From the NCBI GenBank assembly GCA_014529385.2, contig CM043947.1, positions 117,104,087 to 117,168,086 on the forward strand: 64,000 bases of DNA, given 5' to 3'. Made by a program: the position numbers and the translations under genes. Under the pieces are notes generated by a model. The model saw only the letters and a list, made by a program, of their open reading frames with translations. It was not told the DNA's origin and did no database searches. Below are positions 13,621 to 26,545 of this stretch, in pieces. The stretch comes from Adiantum capillus-veneris (Eukaryota; Streptophyta; Polypodiopsida; Polypodiales; Pteridaceae). Numbering within the stretch: position 1 is the stretch's first letter; each line of letters begins with the position of its first letter.

Positions 13621-13744
13621 ATCACTATGTATACTTGCTTAGATCTAGCTTGAACAAGTGGTGGAACTTGTATTCACACAAACTTAATCCATTACAAAAA
13701 AGTATATGTTAAAATAACATTTGGTTTTTTTTGTTTCAGGAAAG

Positions 13745-16408
13745 ATGGCTCCAAAAAAACAGGTTGCAAGGGTTGCTGTCTCAGTTGACTATACTTGCAA
13801 TGATCTTAGGAAATGGTATTTGGACATACATGGTATAGAGGGTGCACAATTTCATAAGGTGCATCTATTTATTGCCAAAAAGGATAATGACAGCTTGTTT
13901 GAAGATGTTGGACAAGTTGTGGAAGCATCTGTCTCTGTAGTTGATAGTCATCCAGAGGTGGAATGCATTGACATTCTAGTTCCAATGAATCTAGAATTTC
14001 AACTATCTCCAGGAGCATATGCATTGGAGCGCATGTCTAGAAACAAAGAAGAGACAATGTTTTCTCGAGGATGGAAGTTTGCAGAATCAAATCCAAATAT
14101 CACAGCAGATCAACTTCAAAGCTCCATCATTGCCACACTACAACGAAAAAAGGTGAAAGCTTCACGACCACCATCCACAAAGAAGCAAGCAAAAGTGCAG
14201 AAAGTAGAAGCTAAGCGAACTAGCTCCATTTTGGATGTAGACAAGGCATCTTTGGCATCCTCATCAACAGAGGGTTCAATGTCAAAGATGAGAATTGTGG
14301 ATCCAGATGTTTTAGAAGCTGAGGCCATGAAAGGACAAGAAAAAGATACAGGTGGAATGAATAAGTACATAAATTATTTTCCTTTCCAATATAGGGAATT
14401 TGATATCCCTATTCAAAATTGTTGGCTTGCTCCTGATCACTATAATGCACGTATTATGGATAAAAAACACGCTGAAAGTGTGTTATTTGGATTTTCACGG
14501 AGTACGACCAAGCCTGCAGCATGTGCATATTTGATGCCTGTTCGAAATGCAAAATCAAAGAAGGGGACTCCTTTGGCAGTAGAAGAGGTAGAGGAGCAAA
14601 AAATTAAAGATTATCATTATTGGATTCTTGATGGGCAGCATTCAATCTATGCTGCAAAAGTTTTGCTTCACAATGAACAAAACAACAAAGAGATCTTTGA
14701 AAGACTGATTAGCGTGTATAAATTTAGAAAGGCTCGCATTGTTGTGAATGCTCCTCCATTTGTTGCAACTGCTATATCTGCCATTGCAAATGAGGAGGCT
14801 CAGGCATTGTATGTCAAGCAACCTTACAGCCAAATATTGAGACATTTACGGAGTCAATGGATCTTCTCAGGACGACCACCAAAGGCAGCAAGTGGAATTG
14901 CAGAGGGACATGCATCTCGTGCCGGATGGGATGTAAGTTATTTTCTTTGTCTTTTTGATAGTGTTTAATTAACAAATCTTGCTCAATAGTTTAATTATTT
15001 CTCTATTTCTTTTTAGGGTTTTCTTCGATTGGCAAGAATGAGTGCAGCAGCAAGTTGGATTGCTAAACAGGCACACATGGTCACCTACTCTGATTTAGTT
15101 TATGATTGCTGGATAGAAATCATTGAAAATCTAGAAGAGGAGAATAAGAAACCCCCAACAACTGTATTTAGATATCTTTGTGGCCTTGAGGAATCAGAGG
15201 TAAAGACTATTCAAGAAGAGATTAGAGATGAGAAGATTTTACTGTCAAAGAGTGCAAAGGATGGTGATGCAACTGACATGTATGATCGAATCAAGCAGTT
15301 GAAGCAAGACAAATTGATTCAAGATGCACTTCTTGAAGGCTTCAACAATTTGAATGAGTCTTCACCATGTAAAGACTGGGAGGAGGTGGTCAAAATGTAT
15401 AACATCAATGATGTTGTTTATAAAACAATTTTAATGCTATGCGAGGAATGGATCAGATCTAGTTTGACGCGTGGAACAAAGAAAATGGCTTTTCCAGATG
15501 GAGCAATAAAATACATGCAATGGGCAATTCACCTTCAAAAGGAGAAAACTGAGCCTAGAGATTTGCCATGGTCAATCTATGTGGTGAGCCTACAAATGGA
15601 AGGCAATCTCTACTTGATGCGCCACTTCAATAATAAAGTGCCTATTGGCTTATGTGTTTTAGATATGACAAAAAACGTTGGAGGCAATTTGAAGTGGAGT
15701 GAGGAGACATTTAACAATGCTTTGGATGGGATCTTGGCTATTGCTGGAGGGTCAACAGATCCTGGATTTGTCTTTCTTGCATTTGTGGATTTCACTAACT
15801 TCACAAAATTGCAATGTGCCTTTCACGCCATGGGAGATAATTTGAGCTACCATTGTTGTGGTGCATTGCATCACTTTCCATCAGCTCCTTGCAAAGGAGC
15901 AATTCAATTCCTAACAGTTATTGCCTTCTTGGGACAAGGCAATGCATTTGAAGACCTGAGAAGAAGATCAGAGGAACATCCCATGCCAATTGATTGTTCT
16001 CTTCTTCAAGTAGCAGATAACGATATGTCAGATTTGCAATATTTGGAGGCCAAAAAAAGAGCTTTGGTCAAGCACTACATTCGTACATATTGTTTTGAAG
16101 ACCGCAAGCTTGTTGATGTTTTTGGTGATGGCTCCTTGGTTGCACAAGAAGGAATACAACAGAAAAAAGAAGTCATCTGCTTAATTGATAGTGTGGAGGA
16201 GGCAAAAAGCATGGAGACCATGCTGCTAGACTTTGTTAAGTCTCATGAAGATATAGAAAAATGGGCTGGACTTCAACAATCCACTTCGCAATCAGGCGAC
16301 ATTGTGCCTGTTACAGAGGAGTGCTCTCCACAAAGAGAAGAAGAACAACAACAACACCATCCTCTGTCAATGGAGGACTTTTTGGAAATGGAGACACGTA
16401 TGTTTTGA
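13745..16408 (+). CDS. DGQH-motif protein of unknown function (two exons, with downstream splice option)
   Basis: Exon A runs 13740-14932, after acceptor tttgtttcag, and the first good ATG is at 13745. Exon B runs 15017-16397. The short intron 14933-15016 is phase 0 with clean gtaagt and ttttag borders. Residues 1-135 form an unrecognised domain. Residues 135-205 are Lys/Ser-rich and probably disordered. A compact segment at about 205-345 contains W-I-L-D-G-Q-H-S at 293-300, the hallmark of DGQHR/ParB-like folds. Exon B encodes about 460 mostly helical residues ending in an acidic, Gln-rich tail. Unspliced reading stops at TGA 16406. A donor c|gtatgt at 16397/16398 lies just before it in phase 1, matching the SET exon acceptor at 18994. 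I recognise no family for the whole protein. The DGQH assignment is by motif only. Confidence 0.8.
14933..15016 (+). other. Short phase-0 intron in the DGQH gene
   Basis: The donor is gat|gtaagtta and the acceptor is ctttttag|ggt. Removing 84 bp joins two long open frames in phase. Both flanking frames are rich in ordinary protein-like composition, which supports real splicing. Without removal the first frame stops at 14966. Confidence 0.85.
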
Positions 16409-16919
16409 GTTTCTTGTGCATGTTAGTGTTTCTTGTTACTGATTTGATACTCTTAATGTTAGATTTTGCTTTATATAGTATTGATTGAGCTTGTATTTTT
16501 TATCTCAAGCATTCAAGGTTTGAATGTAAATAGTAAATTACTTGAGTTTTTGAATGGTGGATCTGTAGACTAAAACTAAAACATTTAATACTCACAAAGA
16601 CTTAATTACTTAAGAGCTTGAACTCAATAAGTTTTGGACCTTTTATCAATACCCCCTTGATATGATACATTAGATCGTAGCATGGTTAAATGGTGATGCT
16701 TCATAAATTGAACCTAGCTTAGACAGGTGCTGGAGCCTAAATTTAAACTAACCTTGCTAGAAGGGAGCTTATGTTTGGACTTTGAGAGAAATAGCATAAG
16801 TAATCAATTAGAGCATAGATTAGACATGTGGTGGTGGCCGGCCTTAGAGACCAAAATCTTAATGAGCTTGGAAAGGTATTTAAGTACTGCAATTTACTTA
16901 GTTTTAGTACTCATTAAAT

Positions 16920-18830
16920 GCATAGCTTGACAAAAGGTGGACCTTACATGGATCCTAATTTCAAGAGGTGTGGTAGACCTTCAAAACAAGCTCATATAGC
17001 TTGGACATGTGGTAGACCTTGCATGAAGACTAGTTTAGACAAGTGTGGTACACCTTGTAACCAACACCCATTTGTTATATTAGCTTGGACAAGTGGTGGA
17101 CCTTGCTTTTATGTTTCAATGGAGCATATTTTGGACAGGTGGTAGACCTTGTTTCTCTCCATGCTTCAATGGAGAGAAACTTTAGCTTGGACAAGTGGTG
17201 GACCTTGTTTTTATGTTTTAAAGGAGCATATTTCGGACAAGTGGTAGACATAGTTTCTCTCCATGGTTCAATGGAACCCACCTCAGACAAGTGAAGTACC
17301 TTGAAACCAAACCCCCATAATACAACCTACTAAATAGGTTGGAAAATTGGTAGGATATGAAACCATCCATGATAGAGCATAGTATAGGTGAAAACGTAGT
17401 GGTCCTTATATCAATTACCCATGCATAGCTTGGACAAGTGGTGGACCTTGATTCTCTCTATGTTTCAATGGATCCTATCTTGGACTAGAGATATATCTTA
17501 CTTAGTTCCATGCTTCAATGGATTGTAGCTTGGATAAGGAGTGGAACTTCAAACAAAACTCCACAGCATAGCATATATTAACAATTCATGGGTTTTATAG
17601 AGATTGTCCTGCCTATTTTGGAGAGTTGGTACACCTTTATTCTCCATTCTTCAATGGATCTGAGGTTGGACAAGCGGAGCTGGAGAAGTGGTCAACCTTA
17701 AAATGAAACCTCCCATGCTACAACCCATCATAGATCGTATATGTAGTGGACCTTGAAACTCTTTTATGTCCCTAGCTTAGAGAAGCATTGCACTCTTGAT
17801 TATCTCCATACATGAAGGCAAGGTTGGACAAGTGGTGGACCTTCAAACCAGAATCTCTATGCAATAATAGGCAAGTGGTGGAGCTTGTTTTCTCCTTGTT
17901 CCAATGGAGCCTAGCTTAGACAAACAATGGAGCTTGCTTCTCTCCATGTTTCAATGGATCCTAGCTTAGAAAAGTGGTGGAGCTTTGCTTCTCTCCATGT
18001 TCCAATGGACCATAGCTTAGACAAGTGGTAGACCTTGAAAAACACCCCTCGTATACAACATATTATGGGGTTTTCATGTTTCAATGGCTCCTAGCTTGGA
18101 CAAATGGTAGAGCTTGCTTCTCTTTATGTTTCAATGGATCCAATCTTAGCCAAGGGGTGGACCTTGAAACAAGAATCCCCCCCCCCATGTACAACGTATT
18201 ATGGGTTTTGAAAGCACTGGGAGAAAATAATAGCTTTGATAAGTGGTGGACCTTGCTTCTCTCCATGCTTCAATGGAGCCGAGGTTGGACACATGTTGGA
18301 GAGAAGATGGTTGCCCATGAAATAAGACCATGCATGCTATAATCAATCATATGTTGTACACATGGTGGACCTTGCAATTGTTTTATATGCCTAACTTGGA
18401 CAAGTGGAGGACCCTTGATTACCTCCAGATATCAACAACAAGCCAAGTTTGGACAAGTGTAGTACCACCAAACCAGAATCTATATGCTACAATAGAGTAT
18501 AGGTAGGACACGCGATGAACCTTGATATCAAACCATCCATGCTACTAGAGATGATAGGTTTCACATGTGGTGGAACCTTGTATCAATGTTCTATGTGTAG
18601 TTTTTGACTAGTGATAGACCTTGAAACTAATCCCTCTAGGCTACAAGAAAAAAGAGATGGATGAGGAGGCTAGACTACTTTTGTTGCATCAATGCATCCC
18701 ATGTTACCACATATACTATAGGGTTCTTGGATAAGTGTTGGATCTTGTGTCAATGCTCCATGTCTAGCTTGGACAAGTGGTGGACCTTGGTTCTCTCTAT
18801 GCTTCAAATGGGCAATAGATTGGAGACACA
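16920..18830 (+). repeat. Degenerate core array filling the 16398-18993 intron
   Basis: Core copies and variants (for example near 17086, 17188, 17431, 17825 and 18773) are interspersed with the ctccatgtttcaatgga subrepeat on the + strand. Unit order is less regular than in the main array, so the copies look older. In the spliced model this lies within a 2.6-kb intron between the DGQH and SET modules. Sequence 16410-16900 holds only scattered core relics. Confidence 0.85.
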
Positions 18831-18993
18831 GTGGCCTTTTTTTTCCAATGATTTTATTTTTTGGAAACCTTGGAGGCACCATGTAAGAGGCACTCTAAGT
18901 CTTCCATACAATGGACCTATTGGACTATAAAATAATGATATCTTTCTTTGATATTGTCATTATTTTATGCATAATATTTTCTTCTTTTTGCAG

Positions 18994-19550
18994 ACACAAA
19001 GGAGTTAAGTGATATAAAATCTAGATGTATTTCACACTATGATTGGCATGAAGATCCTTTTGGGACACCAACTTTTCCTATTCCCAAAGATGTAATTTTC
19101 CATATTAACGGTGTGGATTTTGAAGTGCGACTTTCATGTATTGAAGGAGCTGGTTATGGGCTATTTGTGCATACTACCCTGGAAAGTGGTTTGACTATTC
19201 TAAACTATGGAGGGCATAAGTATAGATTTCAAGACTGGAAAAAGATATGCAAAATATTTCCAAGAGCTTATAAATATTCTCTTCTAGAGGATCCAAACAT
19301 AGAAGAAGAGGAAGATCAATCATACATTATTGGTTGTGTAGAAGAAGGAAACGTGTCGGGCTATATAAATAGTTCTCACAGTACAAATGTCTGTCCCAAC
19401 GTACGCTATACATTTGATCCAAATTTGCCACCTTGGCATAAATGCACCTCTTCACACATCAAGTCAGAAGAATATGGCCATGTATGCATTGAGACTATTT
19501 GTCAAGTTGAAGCAGGAGAAGAGTTGTTTGCTGACTATAACTTTACTTGA
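18994..19550 (+). CDS. SET-domain exon (probable lysine methyltransferase module)
   Basis: The exon follows a strong acceptor (cttctttttgcag) and opens in phase 1, encoding about 184 residues to TGA at 19548-19550. It shows the SET layout in order: G-A-G-Y-G-L-F near 19147, then I-L-N-Y-G-G, then a G-N-V-S-G-Y-I-N-S-S segment followed by C-P-N-V (the cofactor/pseudoknot region, with N-S-S where N-H-S is usual), and finally G-E-E-L-F-A-D-Y near the end. No post-SET cysteine cluster follows. Such domains transfer methyl groups from SAM to lysines, often on histones. Phase matches the donor at 16397/16398, giving a predicted 1,041-residue DGQH-SET protein. The fusion is inferred. A separate first exon is possible. 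Confidence 0.75.
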
Positions 19551-20192
19551 CATTGTAAAGTATTGTACATGGATGGAAATCTCAAGTACATGCATCATTT
19601 TCATTTTTCATGGATGAAATCTCAAGTGAATATAACATTTGATTATTGTTTAGTTTATGCTCAACGAGAATCTAGAGTGCTCTTATGCTTTGTGTGTTGT
19701 CTAACATATTTGACTACCTTGGCCATAGAATCTTGATTCTACTCTAGATTTGTGATAAATCTTACCAAAATTTAATCAATGTCTAGGTTGGACAAGTGGT
19801 GGGGCTTCAAACATTACTGTCTTAAACAAGTGGAGTTATCTTACTTGAATAAGTGGTGGCCTTTGAATCCAAATCTAAGCCAAATCTCTAATTATTTTCT
19901 TGTAGTCTAGGTTGGACATTTGGTGGACCTTGTATCCATGTTTCCTCAACAAGGGTGGCTTTTAGTTTTCACTTTAAGTACTCATCTTTAATAAAGTGTA
20001 GGATGGAAAATGTTGAGTTAGTAGATTGTATTTTAGACAAGTGGTGTTTGGTGTACGAATGCTGAAAATGGTTGCAAGGATTCTAACAACGACTTTACCT
20101 TAAATAAATTTCTTACTAGGAGTTCTACATATAAATATGGTGAATAAAATTCTAGTGGTTTTGAGATACCATTTGTGTGTGTGTTTTCTTAG
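19551..20192 (+). other. Spacer/intron with scattered core copies
   Basis: After the SET stop the sequence is non-coding. Core-like words occur near 19787, 19841 and 19912. A possible donor t|gtaaag at 19554/19555 would be in phase 1, but it lies two codons after the TGA. A GT-rich acceptor region, tgtgtgttttcttag, closes the stretch at 20192. Confidence 0.5.
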
Positions 20193-21391
20193 ATTCACAA
20201 ACTGGGATGGATAACGCTCCTATGGTTCAGTCAACAACTATAGAATCCATAGATTCTATGGTTTCTAAAGTGCCCAAGATGGATGATATTTCTATACTAG
20301 AGTCTAGTGTTGTGCAACTTGAGCAAGCTTCCAATAATGAGAACCAAGAAATCGATGCTTCAAAAATGCAACATACATCAAAAGAGACTGAAAAGTCCAC
20401 TCACGAGCTATTGCCAATTGGTACTACGTCATGTAGCGTAGATGTTGAGAAATCCATGCTTACAATTATATTGGATTTAAATGGTCTATTGTTGAAACGT
20501 TCCCCTCAACCATCCTCACACCACAACTCAGTGCAAATGGATTCAAAAAGATATATTATACTCAGGCCAGGTTGCATCCAATTCTTGAAGACTATTTTAC
20601 AAAGGTTTAATGTTGCAATTTGGTCGACAGCTACTAGGAATAATGTGTATCAAATCCTTGCAGCACTAAACAACTTAGCTGAGGATACATTGCCTTTCTT
20701 TGCAATTTGGTCGCAAGATGTTTGCTACACCGCTCAAACTCAAAAATTGTTTAGACCCGACAATCCAAACGTTGAGGCAATGTTCAAGCCTCTAGCCAAA
20801 ATTGCCATGGGGTTTGAATGTGATCCACAAAGAACAGTGCTTATTGATGACTCTCCTTACAAGGGATGTATTTCACCAGCAAACAATTGCATTTTTCCAC
20901 CACAATTTGATGCTGAGAAGATGGTTGACAATATGCTCTTGGAGGAGCTACTGCCATACTTGATTCAGCTTGATGAGAGAAGGGATGTGCGTGATTTAAT
21001 TGCTTCTAATCGTTATGGACAACCTATAGTGACAAATGATAGTGAATACAAACAAATCATGGAGTATTGGAAGCAGAAAAATGATGTTTGGTCAGCTAAG
21101 GTGTTCTTTACAAGAAGAATACCACCTGCAAAAGGTGACAGAGATGAAACTATCATTGAAGATGCAAGTGACACAAGCCACCGCAATGAAATGAGAAGAG
21201 CCCAAATACAAGAGATCTTGGCAAAGGAGCGTACACCCATTGAAAGCATGAAGGCGTCACAATTGACCACTTTAGCTAGGCAATTGGGTTGTAACACAAA
21301 AGGAGTTTTGAAGGCAACCACAGCAAAGGCTTATATAAATAAGGTGAAAGCTGAGAACAATCTTCTAAGGCTGGATAGAAAGCAACCCTAA
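20193..21391 (+). CDS. FCP1/NIF-type HAD phosphatase with C-terminal SAP-like segment
   Basis: The exon follows acceptor gttttcttag and enters in phase 1. An internal ATG at 20207 gives 394 residues. Residues 1-80 are Ser/Thr/Glu-rich. The HAD core follows. Motif I is D-L-N-G-L-L at 90-95, where most relatives have D-x-D-G. Motif II is W-S-T at 139-141. The motif IV region is L-I-D-D-S-P-Y-K at 212-219. Around 345-385 a helix-turn-helix-like stretch (S-Q-L-T-T-L-A-R-Q-L-G) resembles a SAP-type nucleic-acid-binding motif. HAD/NIF proteins dephosphorylate Ser/Thr residues, classically on the RNA polymerase II tail. The altered motif I is also common in plant NIF-like relatives, so activity is uncertain. 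It may be a separate gene or an alternative 3' module of the DGQH gene. Confidence 0.8.
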
Positions 21392-21660
21392 GGTACTAGT
21401 GACATGTCATATATTCTTGATACACATGCTTGAACACTCATGTGCATGGTATCTAACAAATCTTTCTTTTTATTCCTTCTTGCAGGATCTTACAAAGGAT
21501 ACTACTAGATGGAGCTCAATCAATAGAGATTTTGATATTTTTGCTCAAAATAATGAAGCAGTCACCTACATTTTTTGTTTATCAATTTCTTGAGAGACTT
21601 TATTTTAGTTTGTAATCATCAAATGAAATGAAAAGTATCCGTCTTATTAAGATTGTTGAT
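21392..21660 (+). other. Probable 3' UTR with an intron
   Basis: A donor-like aag|gtacta begins one base after the TAA stop. A pyrimidine-rich acceptor (ttccttcttgcag) ends at 21485, followed by a short exon-like sequence. An intron this soon after the stop is plausible as a 3' UTR intron. The G left after the stop would again put the donor in phase 1. Confidence 0.4.
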
Positions 21661-22379
21661 CTTTTTCTTGTTCAAACCTTTCAATTGTGATTTATAGTTT
21701 TGTTAGCATGAGATTGTGCTTTTTTAGTTTGAAAAAAACTGTCAAAGATCCAAGTCTTTTTGGCTTTACTTAAGTTATTAATTGTGAAAGATCCAAGTTT
21801 TTTTTCTTTACTTAAGTTATTGATTGCCTATGTAATAGTCCTTAAAACAATATCGGATGGCTTTCTTGCTCCCATGTCTCACATTGGTCTTTAGGTAAGA
21901 CAAGTGGTGACCTTGAAAGTATGGTCTCATATCTCGATCAAGTGAAGAGACATGAAGCTTAAATATCACTACTATGTATCTAGTGTTAAACTCCATCGAG
22001 ACAAAGACTAGATAGCCAAATTGCAGTCGAGTTTAAGTGAAAAATCCATTTGAGCTAAGGTAAAACTTATAGTGCCTCATTTTTCTAGGATTCTACCCCA
22101 TCAAGGAAGTTATAATCTAGCACAAACCAATTAAGACTCTTTTGGAGCCTAGATAGGACAATTCGTGGAACTTATGAAACTTATTATTGAGTTAGAGTCT
22201 AGTTTAGATAAGCAAAAGATCTTCAAACCAGCACTTGGTCTTACTATTCAATATTCAAAGTCCCTTGAGGCTAACAAATTACATACCCACTTGTAACCTA
22301 ACTAATGAGTAATTATATAGATCTAAGCAAGTATATATAATGAGTCTTCAAACTAATAATCCAAGGGAAGAGAGTAGCA

Positions 22380-25300
22380 AGGTCCACTACTTGTCCAAGC
22401 TCAGCTCTAGACAACATAGAAAGATGCTAGTTCTACTAATTGTCTAATTATAGGCATGGAGAAATGATAGAAGGTTGACCACTTGTCCAACCTATCATCT
22501 CTAGTAAGATGGGAGGTTTGGCCTTAAGATTCACCATGTAACCAACCTATACATCATTGTATTATGAAGAGTAAAAAAGCAAAGCTCCACCACTTGTCCA
22601 AGCTAGTTCTAAAATCCACATGGAGATAAGCAAGCTCCACCATTTGTCGAATCTCTCTTCCATTAAAACATGAAAAAACTCATCTATGTTGTACAGGGGG
22701 ACTTTTTTCCAAGGTCCACCACTTGTCCAAGCTAGGATCCCTAGTAGCACGAGTGGTTTGGTCTCAAGATACACCACTTGTACACTCTATGTCATTATAT
22801 TAAGAAGAACTATGTATTAAGGTCCACCACTTGTCCAACCTATAAGGTTATATCTTAAATGGTATCCTTTCTCACCACTTGAAATGCCCATGATATGTTT
22901 TACACGGGGGTTTCATTCCAAGGTCCACCACTTGTCCAAGCTAACTCTATTCAAACATAGAGAGAAGCAAAGGTCCACCACTTGTCCAAGCTAACTCTAT
23001 TCAAACATAGAGAGAAGCAAAGGTTCACCACTTGTCAAAGCTAGGCTCCGTTGAAGTATGGAGAGAAGTAACCTCCATCATTTTTCCAAGATAGGTGCCA
23101 TTCAAACATGGAAAGAATCAAGATCTACCATGTCTCCGAGATTCTAGGCTCCATTGAAACACCCTAAAACCATGATATTTTGTACATGGGGTGTTTACAT
23201 TCAAGGTCTACCACTTCTCTAACGTATTATACCTAGTAGCATGAGTGATTTGGTCTTAAGATTCACCACTTATCCACTCTATGTCATTATATTAAGAATA
23301 ACTGGGTGTTAAGGTCCACCACTGTCCAACCTATAAGGGTATATCTTAAATGGTATCCTTCACCACTTATCAAGGTCCATCACCACTTTTCCAACCTATA
23401 AGGTTATATCTTGAATGATATTTTTCCTCATCACTTGTAATGTCCATGCTATGTTTTACAAAGGGGTTTTGTTCCAAGACCCACCACTTGTCCAAGCTAA
23501 CTCCATCCACCACTTGTCCAAGATAGGCTCCATTGAAACATGGAGAGAAGGATGATCCACCATTTCTCCAAGATAGGTTCCATTGAAACATTGAGAGAAG
23601 CAATCTCCACCATGTCTCCAAGCTAGGCTCCATTGAAATACCCTAAACCCATAATTTTGTACATGAGGGGTTTACATTCAAGGTCCACCACTTGTCCAAC
23701 CTATTATCCCTAGTAGCAAGAGTGGTTTGGTCTCAAGATTCACCACTTGTACACTCTATGTCATTATATTAAGAAGAAATATGTGTTAAAGTCCACCACT
23801 TGTCCAGCCTATAAGGTTATATTTTAAATAGTATCCTTTCTCACCACTTGAAATGCCCATGATATGTTTTACATGGGGGTTTCATTCCAAGGTCCACCAC
23901 TTGTCCAAGCTAACTCTATTAAAACATATAGAGAAAGAAAGGTCCACCACTTGTCCAAGCTAGGCTCATTGAAACATGGAGAGAAGGAACCTCCACTGTT
24001 TCTCCTAGATAGGCTCCATTGAAACATGGAGAGAAATAAGCTCCACCATGTCTCCAAGTTGCTAGGCTCCATTGAAATACCCAATACCCATAATTTTTTG
24101 TACATGGGGGGTTTACATTCAAGGTTCACCACTTGTCCAACCTATTATCCCTAGTAGGTTTGGTCTCATGATTCACCACTTGTCCACTCTATGTCATTAT
24201 ATTAAGAGGAATTAGGTGTTAAGGTCCACCACTTGTCCAACCTATAATGTTATAGCTTGAATGGTATTTTTTCTCACCACTTGTAATGCCCATGACATGA
24301 TTTACATGGGGGTTTTGTTCCAAGGTACACCACTTATCCAAGATAAATCTATTGAAACATAGAGAGAAACAAAGGTCCACCACTTTTCCAAGCTAGGCTG
24401 CATTGAAACATGGACCTTAATACCAAATTATTTCTAGTAGCATGAGTGATATTTTGTACATGGGGCGTTTACATTCAAGGTCCACCACTTGTCCAACCTA
24501 TTTCCCTAGTAGGTTTGGTCCCAATTTCACCACTTATCCACTCTATGTCATTATATTAAGAATAATTGGGTGTTAAGGTCCACCACTTGTCCAACCTATA
24601 AGGTTATATATTGAATGGTATTTTTTCTCACCACTTGTAATGCCCATGATATGTTTTACATGGGGTTTTTGTTCCAAGGTCCACCACTTTTCCAAGATAA
24701 CTCTATTTAAACATAGAGAGAAACAAAGGTCCACCACTTGTCCAATCTAGGCTCCATTGAAACATGGAGAGAATGATGCTGCACCATTTATCCAAGATAG
24801 GCTGCATTGAAACATGGAGAGAAGCAAGCTTTACCATGTTTCCAAGCTAGGATCCATTGAAACACTCTAGGGGGTTTTATTTCAAGGCCCACCACTTGTT
24901 TAACCTATTATCCCTAGTAGCATGAGTGGTTTGGTTTCAAGATTCACCACTTGTACACTCTATGTCATTATATTGTGTTAAAGTCCACCACTTGTCCAAC
25001 CTATAAGGTTATATCTTAAATGGTATCCTTTCTCGCCACTTGAAATGCCCATGATATGTTTTACATGGGAGTTTCATTCCAAGATCCACCACTTGTCCAA
25101 GCTAACCATATTCAAACATAGAGAGAAACAAAGGTCCACGACTTGTCCAAGCTAGGCTCCATTGAAACATGGAGAGAAGGAACCTCCACCATTTCTCCTA
25201 GATAGGCTCCATTAAAACATGGAGAGAAGTAAGTTCCACCATGTCTCCAAGATGCTAGGCTCCATTGAAATACGCAAAACCCATGATATTTTGTACATGG

Positions 25301-26200
25301 GTGATTTACATTCAAGGTCAACCATTTCTCCAACCTATTATCCCTAGTAGGTTTGGTCTCACAATTCACCACTTTTCCACTATATGTCATTATAATAAGA
25401 GGAATTGGGTGCTAAGGTCCACCACTTGTCCAGCCTATAAGGTTATACCTTCAAAGGTATTTTTTCTCACCACTTGTAATGCCCATGACATGCTTTACAT
25501 GGGGGTTTTGTTCCAAGGTTCACCACTTGTCCAAGAAAATTCTATTGAAACATAGAGAGAAACAAAGGTCCACCACTTTTCCAAGCTAGGCTCCATTGAA
25601 ACATGGACCTTAATACCAAATTATTCCTAGTAGCATGAGTAATATTTTGTACATGGGGGGTTTGCATTCAAGGTCCACCACTTGTCCAACGTACTTTTCC
25701 TAGTAGGTTTGGTCGCAAGATTCACCACTTGTCCACTCTATGTCATTATATTAATAATAATTGGGTGTTAAGGTCCACCACTTTTCCAACCTATAAGGTT
25801 ATATATTGAATGGTATTTTTTCTCACCACTTGTAATGTCCATGATATGTTTTACATGGGGATTTTGTTCCAAGGTCCACCACTTGTCCAAGCTAGATATG
25901 TTCAAACATAGAGAGAAACAAACATGCACCACTTGTCCAAGGTAGGCTCCATTGAAACATGGAGAGAATGATGCTCCACCATTTATCCAAGATAGACTCC
26001 ATTGAAACATGGAGAGAAGTAAGCTCCACCATGTTTCCAAGATGCTAGAGTCCATTGAAATACCCAAAACCCCTGATACTTTGTACATGGGGGGTTTACA
26101 TTCAAGGTCCACCACTTGTCCAACCTATTATCCCTAGTAGCATGAGTGGCTTGGTCTCAGGATTCACCACTTGTCCACTCTATATCATTATATTAAGAAA
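22380..26200 (-). repeat. Inverted ~440-bp core array (right arm)
   Basis: The same higher-order unit as at 5-13.6 kb appears here as its reverse complement. AAGGTCCACCACTTGTCCAA and variants recur, with landmark words aacctataaggttatatctt and tgttttacatggggg. About eight or nine units are recognisable between 22.8 and 26.2 kb, more diverged and with more deletions than the left array. Sequence 21,660-22,380 holds only sparse, mixed core relics. Confidence 0.95.
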
Positions 26201-26545
26201 AATTGGGTTTCCATATCTAAATGGATCTTTGCTTGGATAAGTGGTAGACCTTGAGACCTAAATACCCATTCTACACTAGAGCATTGGTTAAGCCTTATAC
26301 ACTTCAAGCATACCTTTAACAACAAGTAGTAGTTATTAGTTGACTTAAATCTAGTTGAACTCCATGGTATTGAGACTAAGAGAGAGTGTAGCATAAAAAA
26401 GAGTCAGGATTTTAATTTGACTTTCTTTCTATTAATGAGTAGATCATAGATGGATTTTGGTATCTAATAAAACCTTAGGGTAGACAATGTAAAAATCATG
26501 TCTATTGTTGTGTTTGCATTAAGTGTTCTTGTTCTTTAATTTCAG

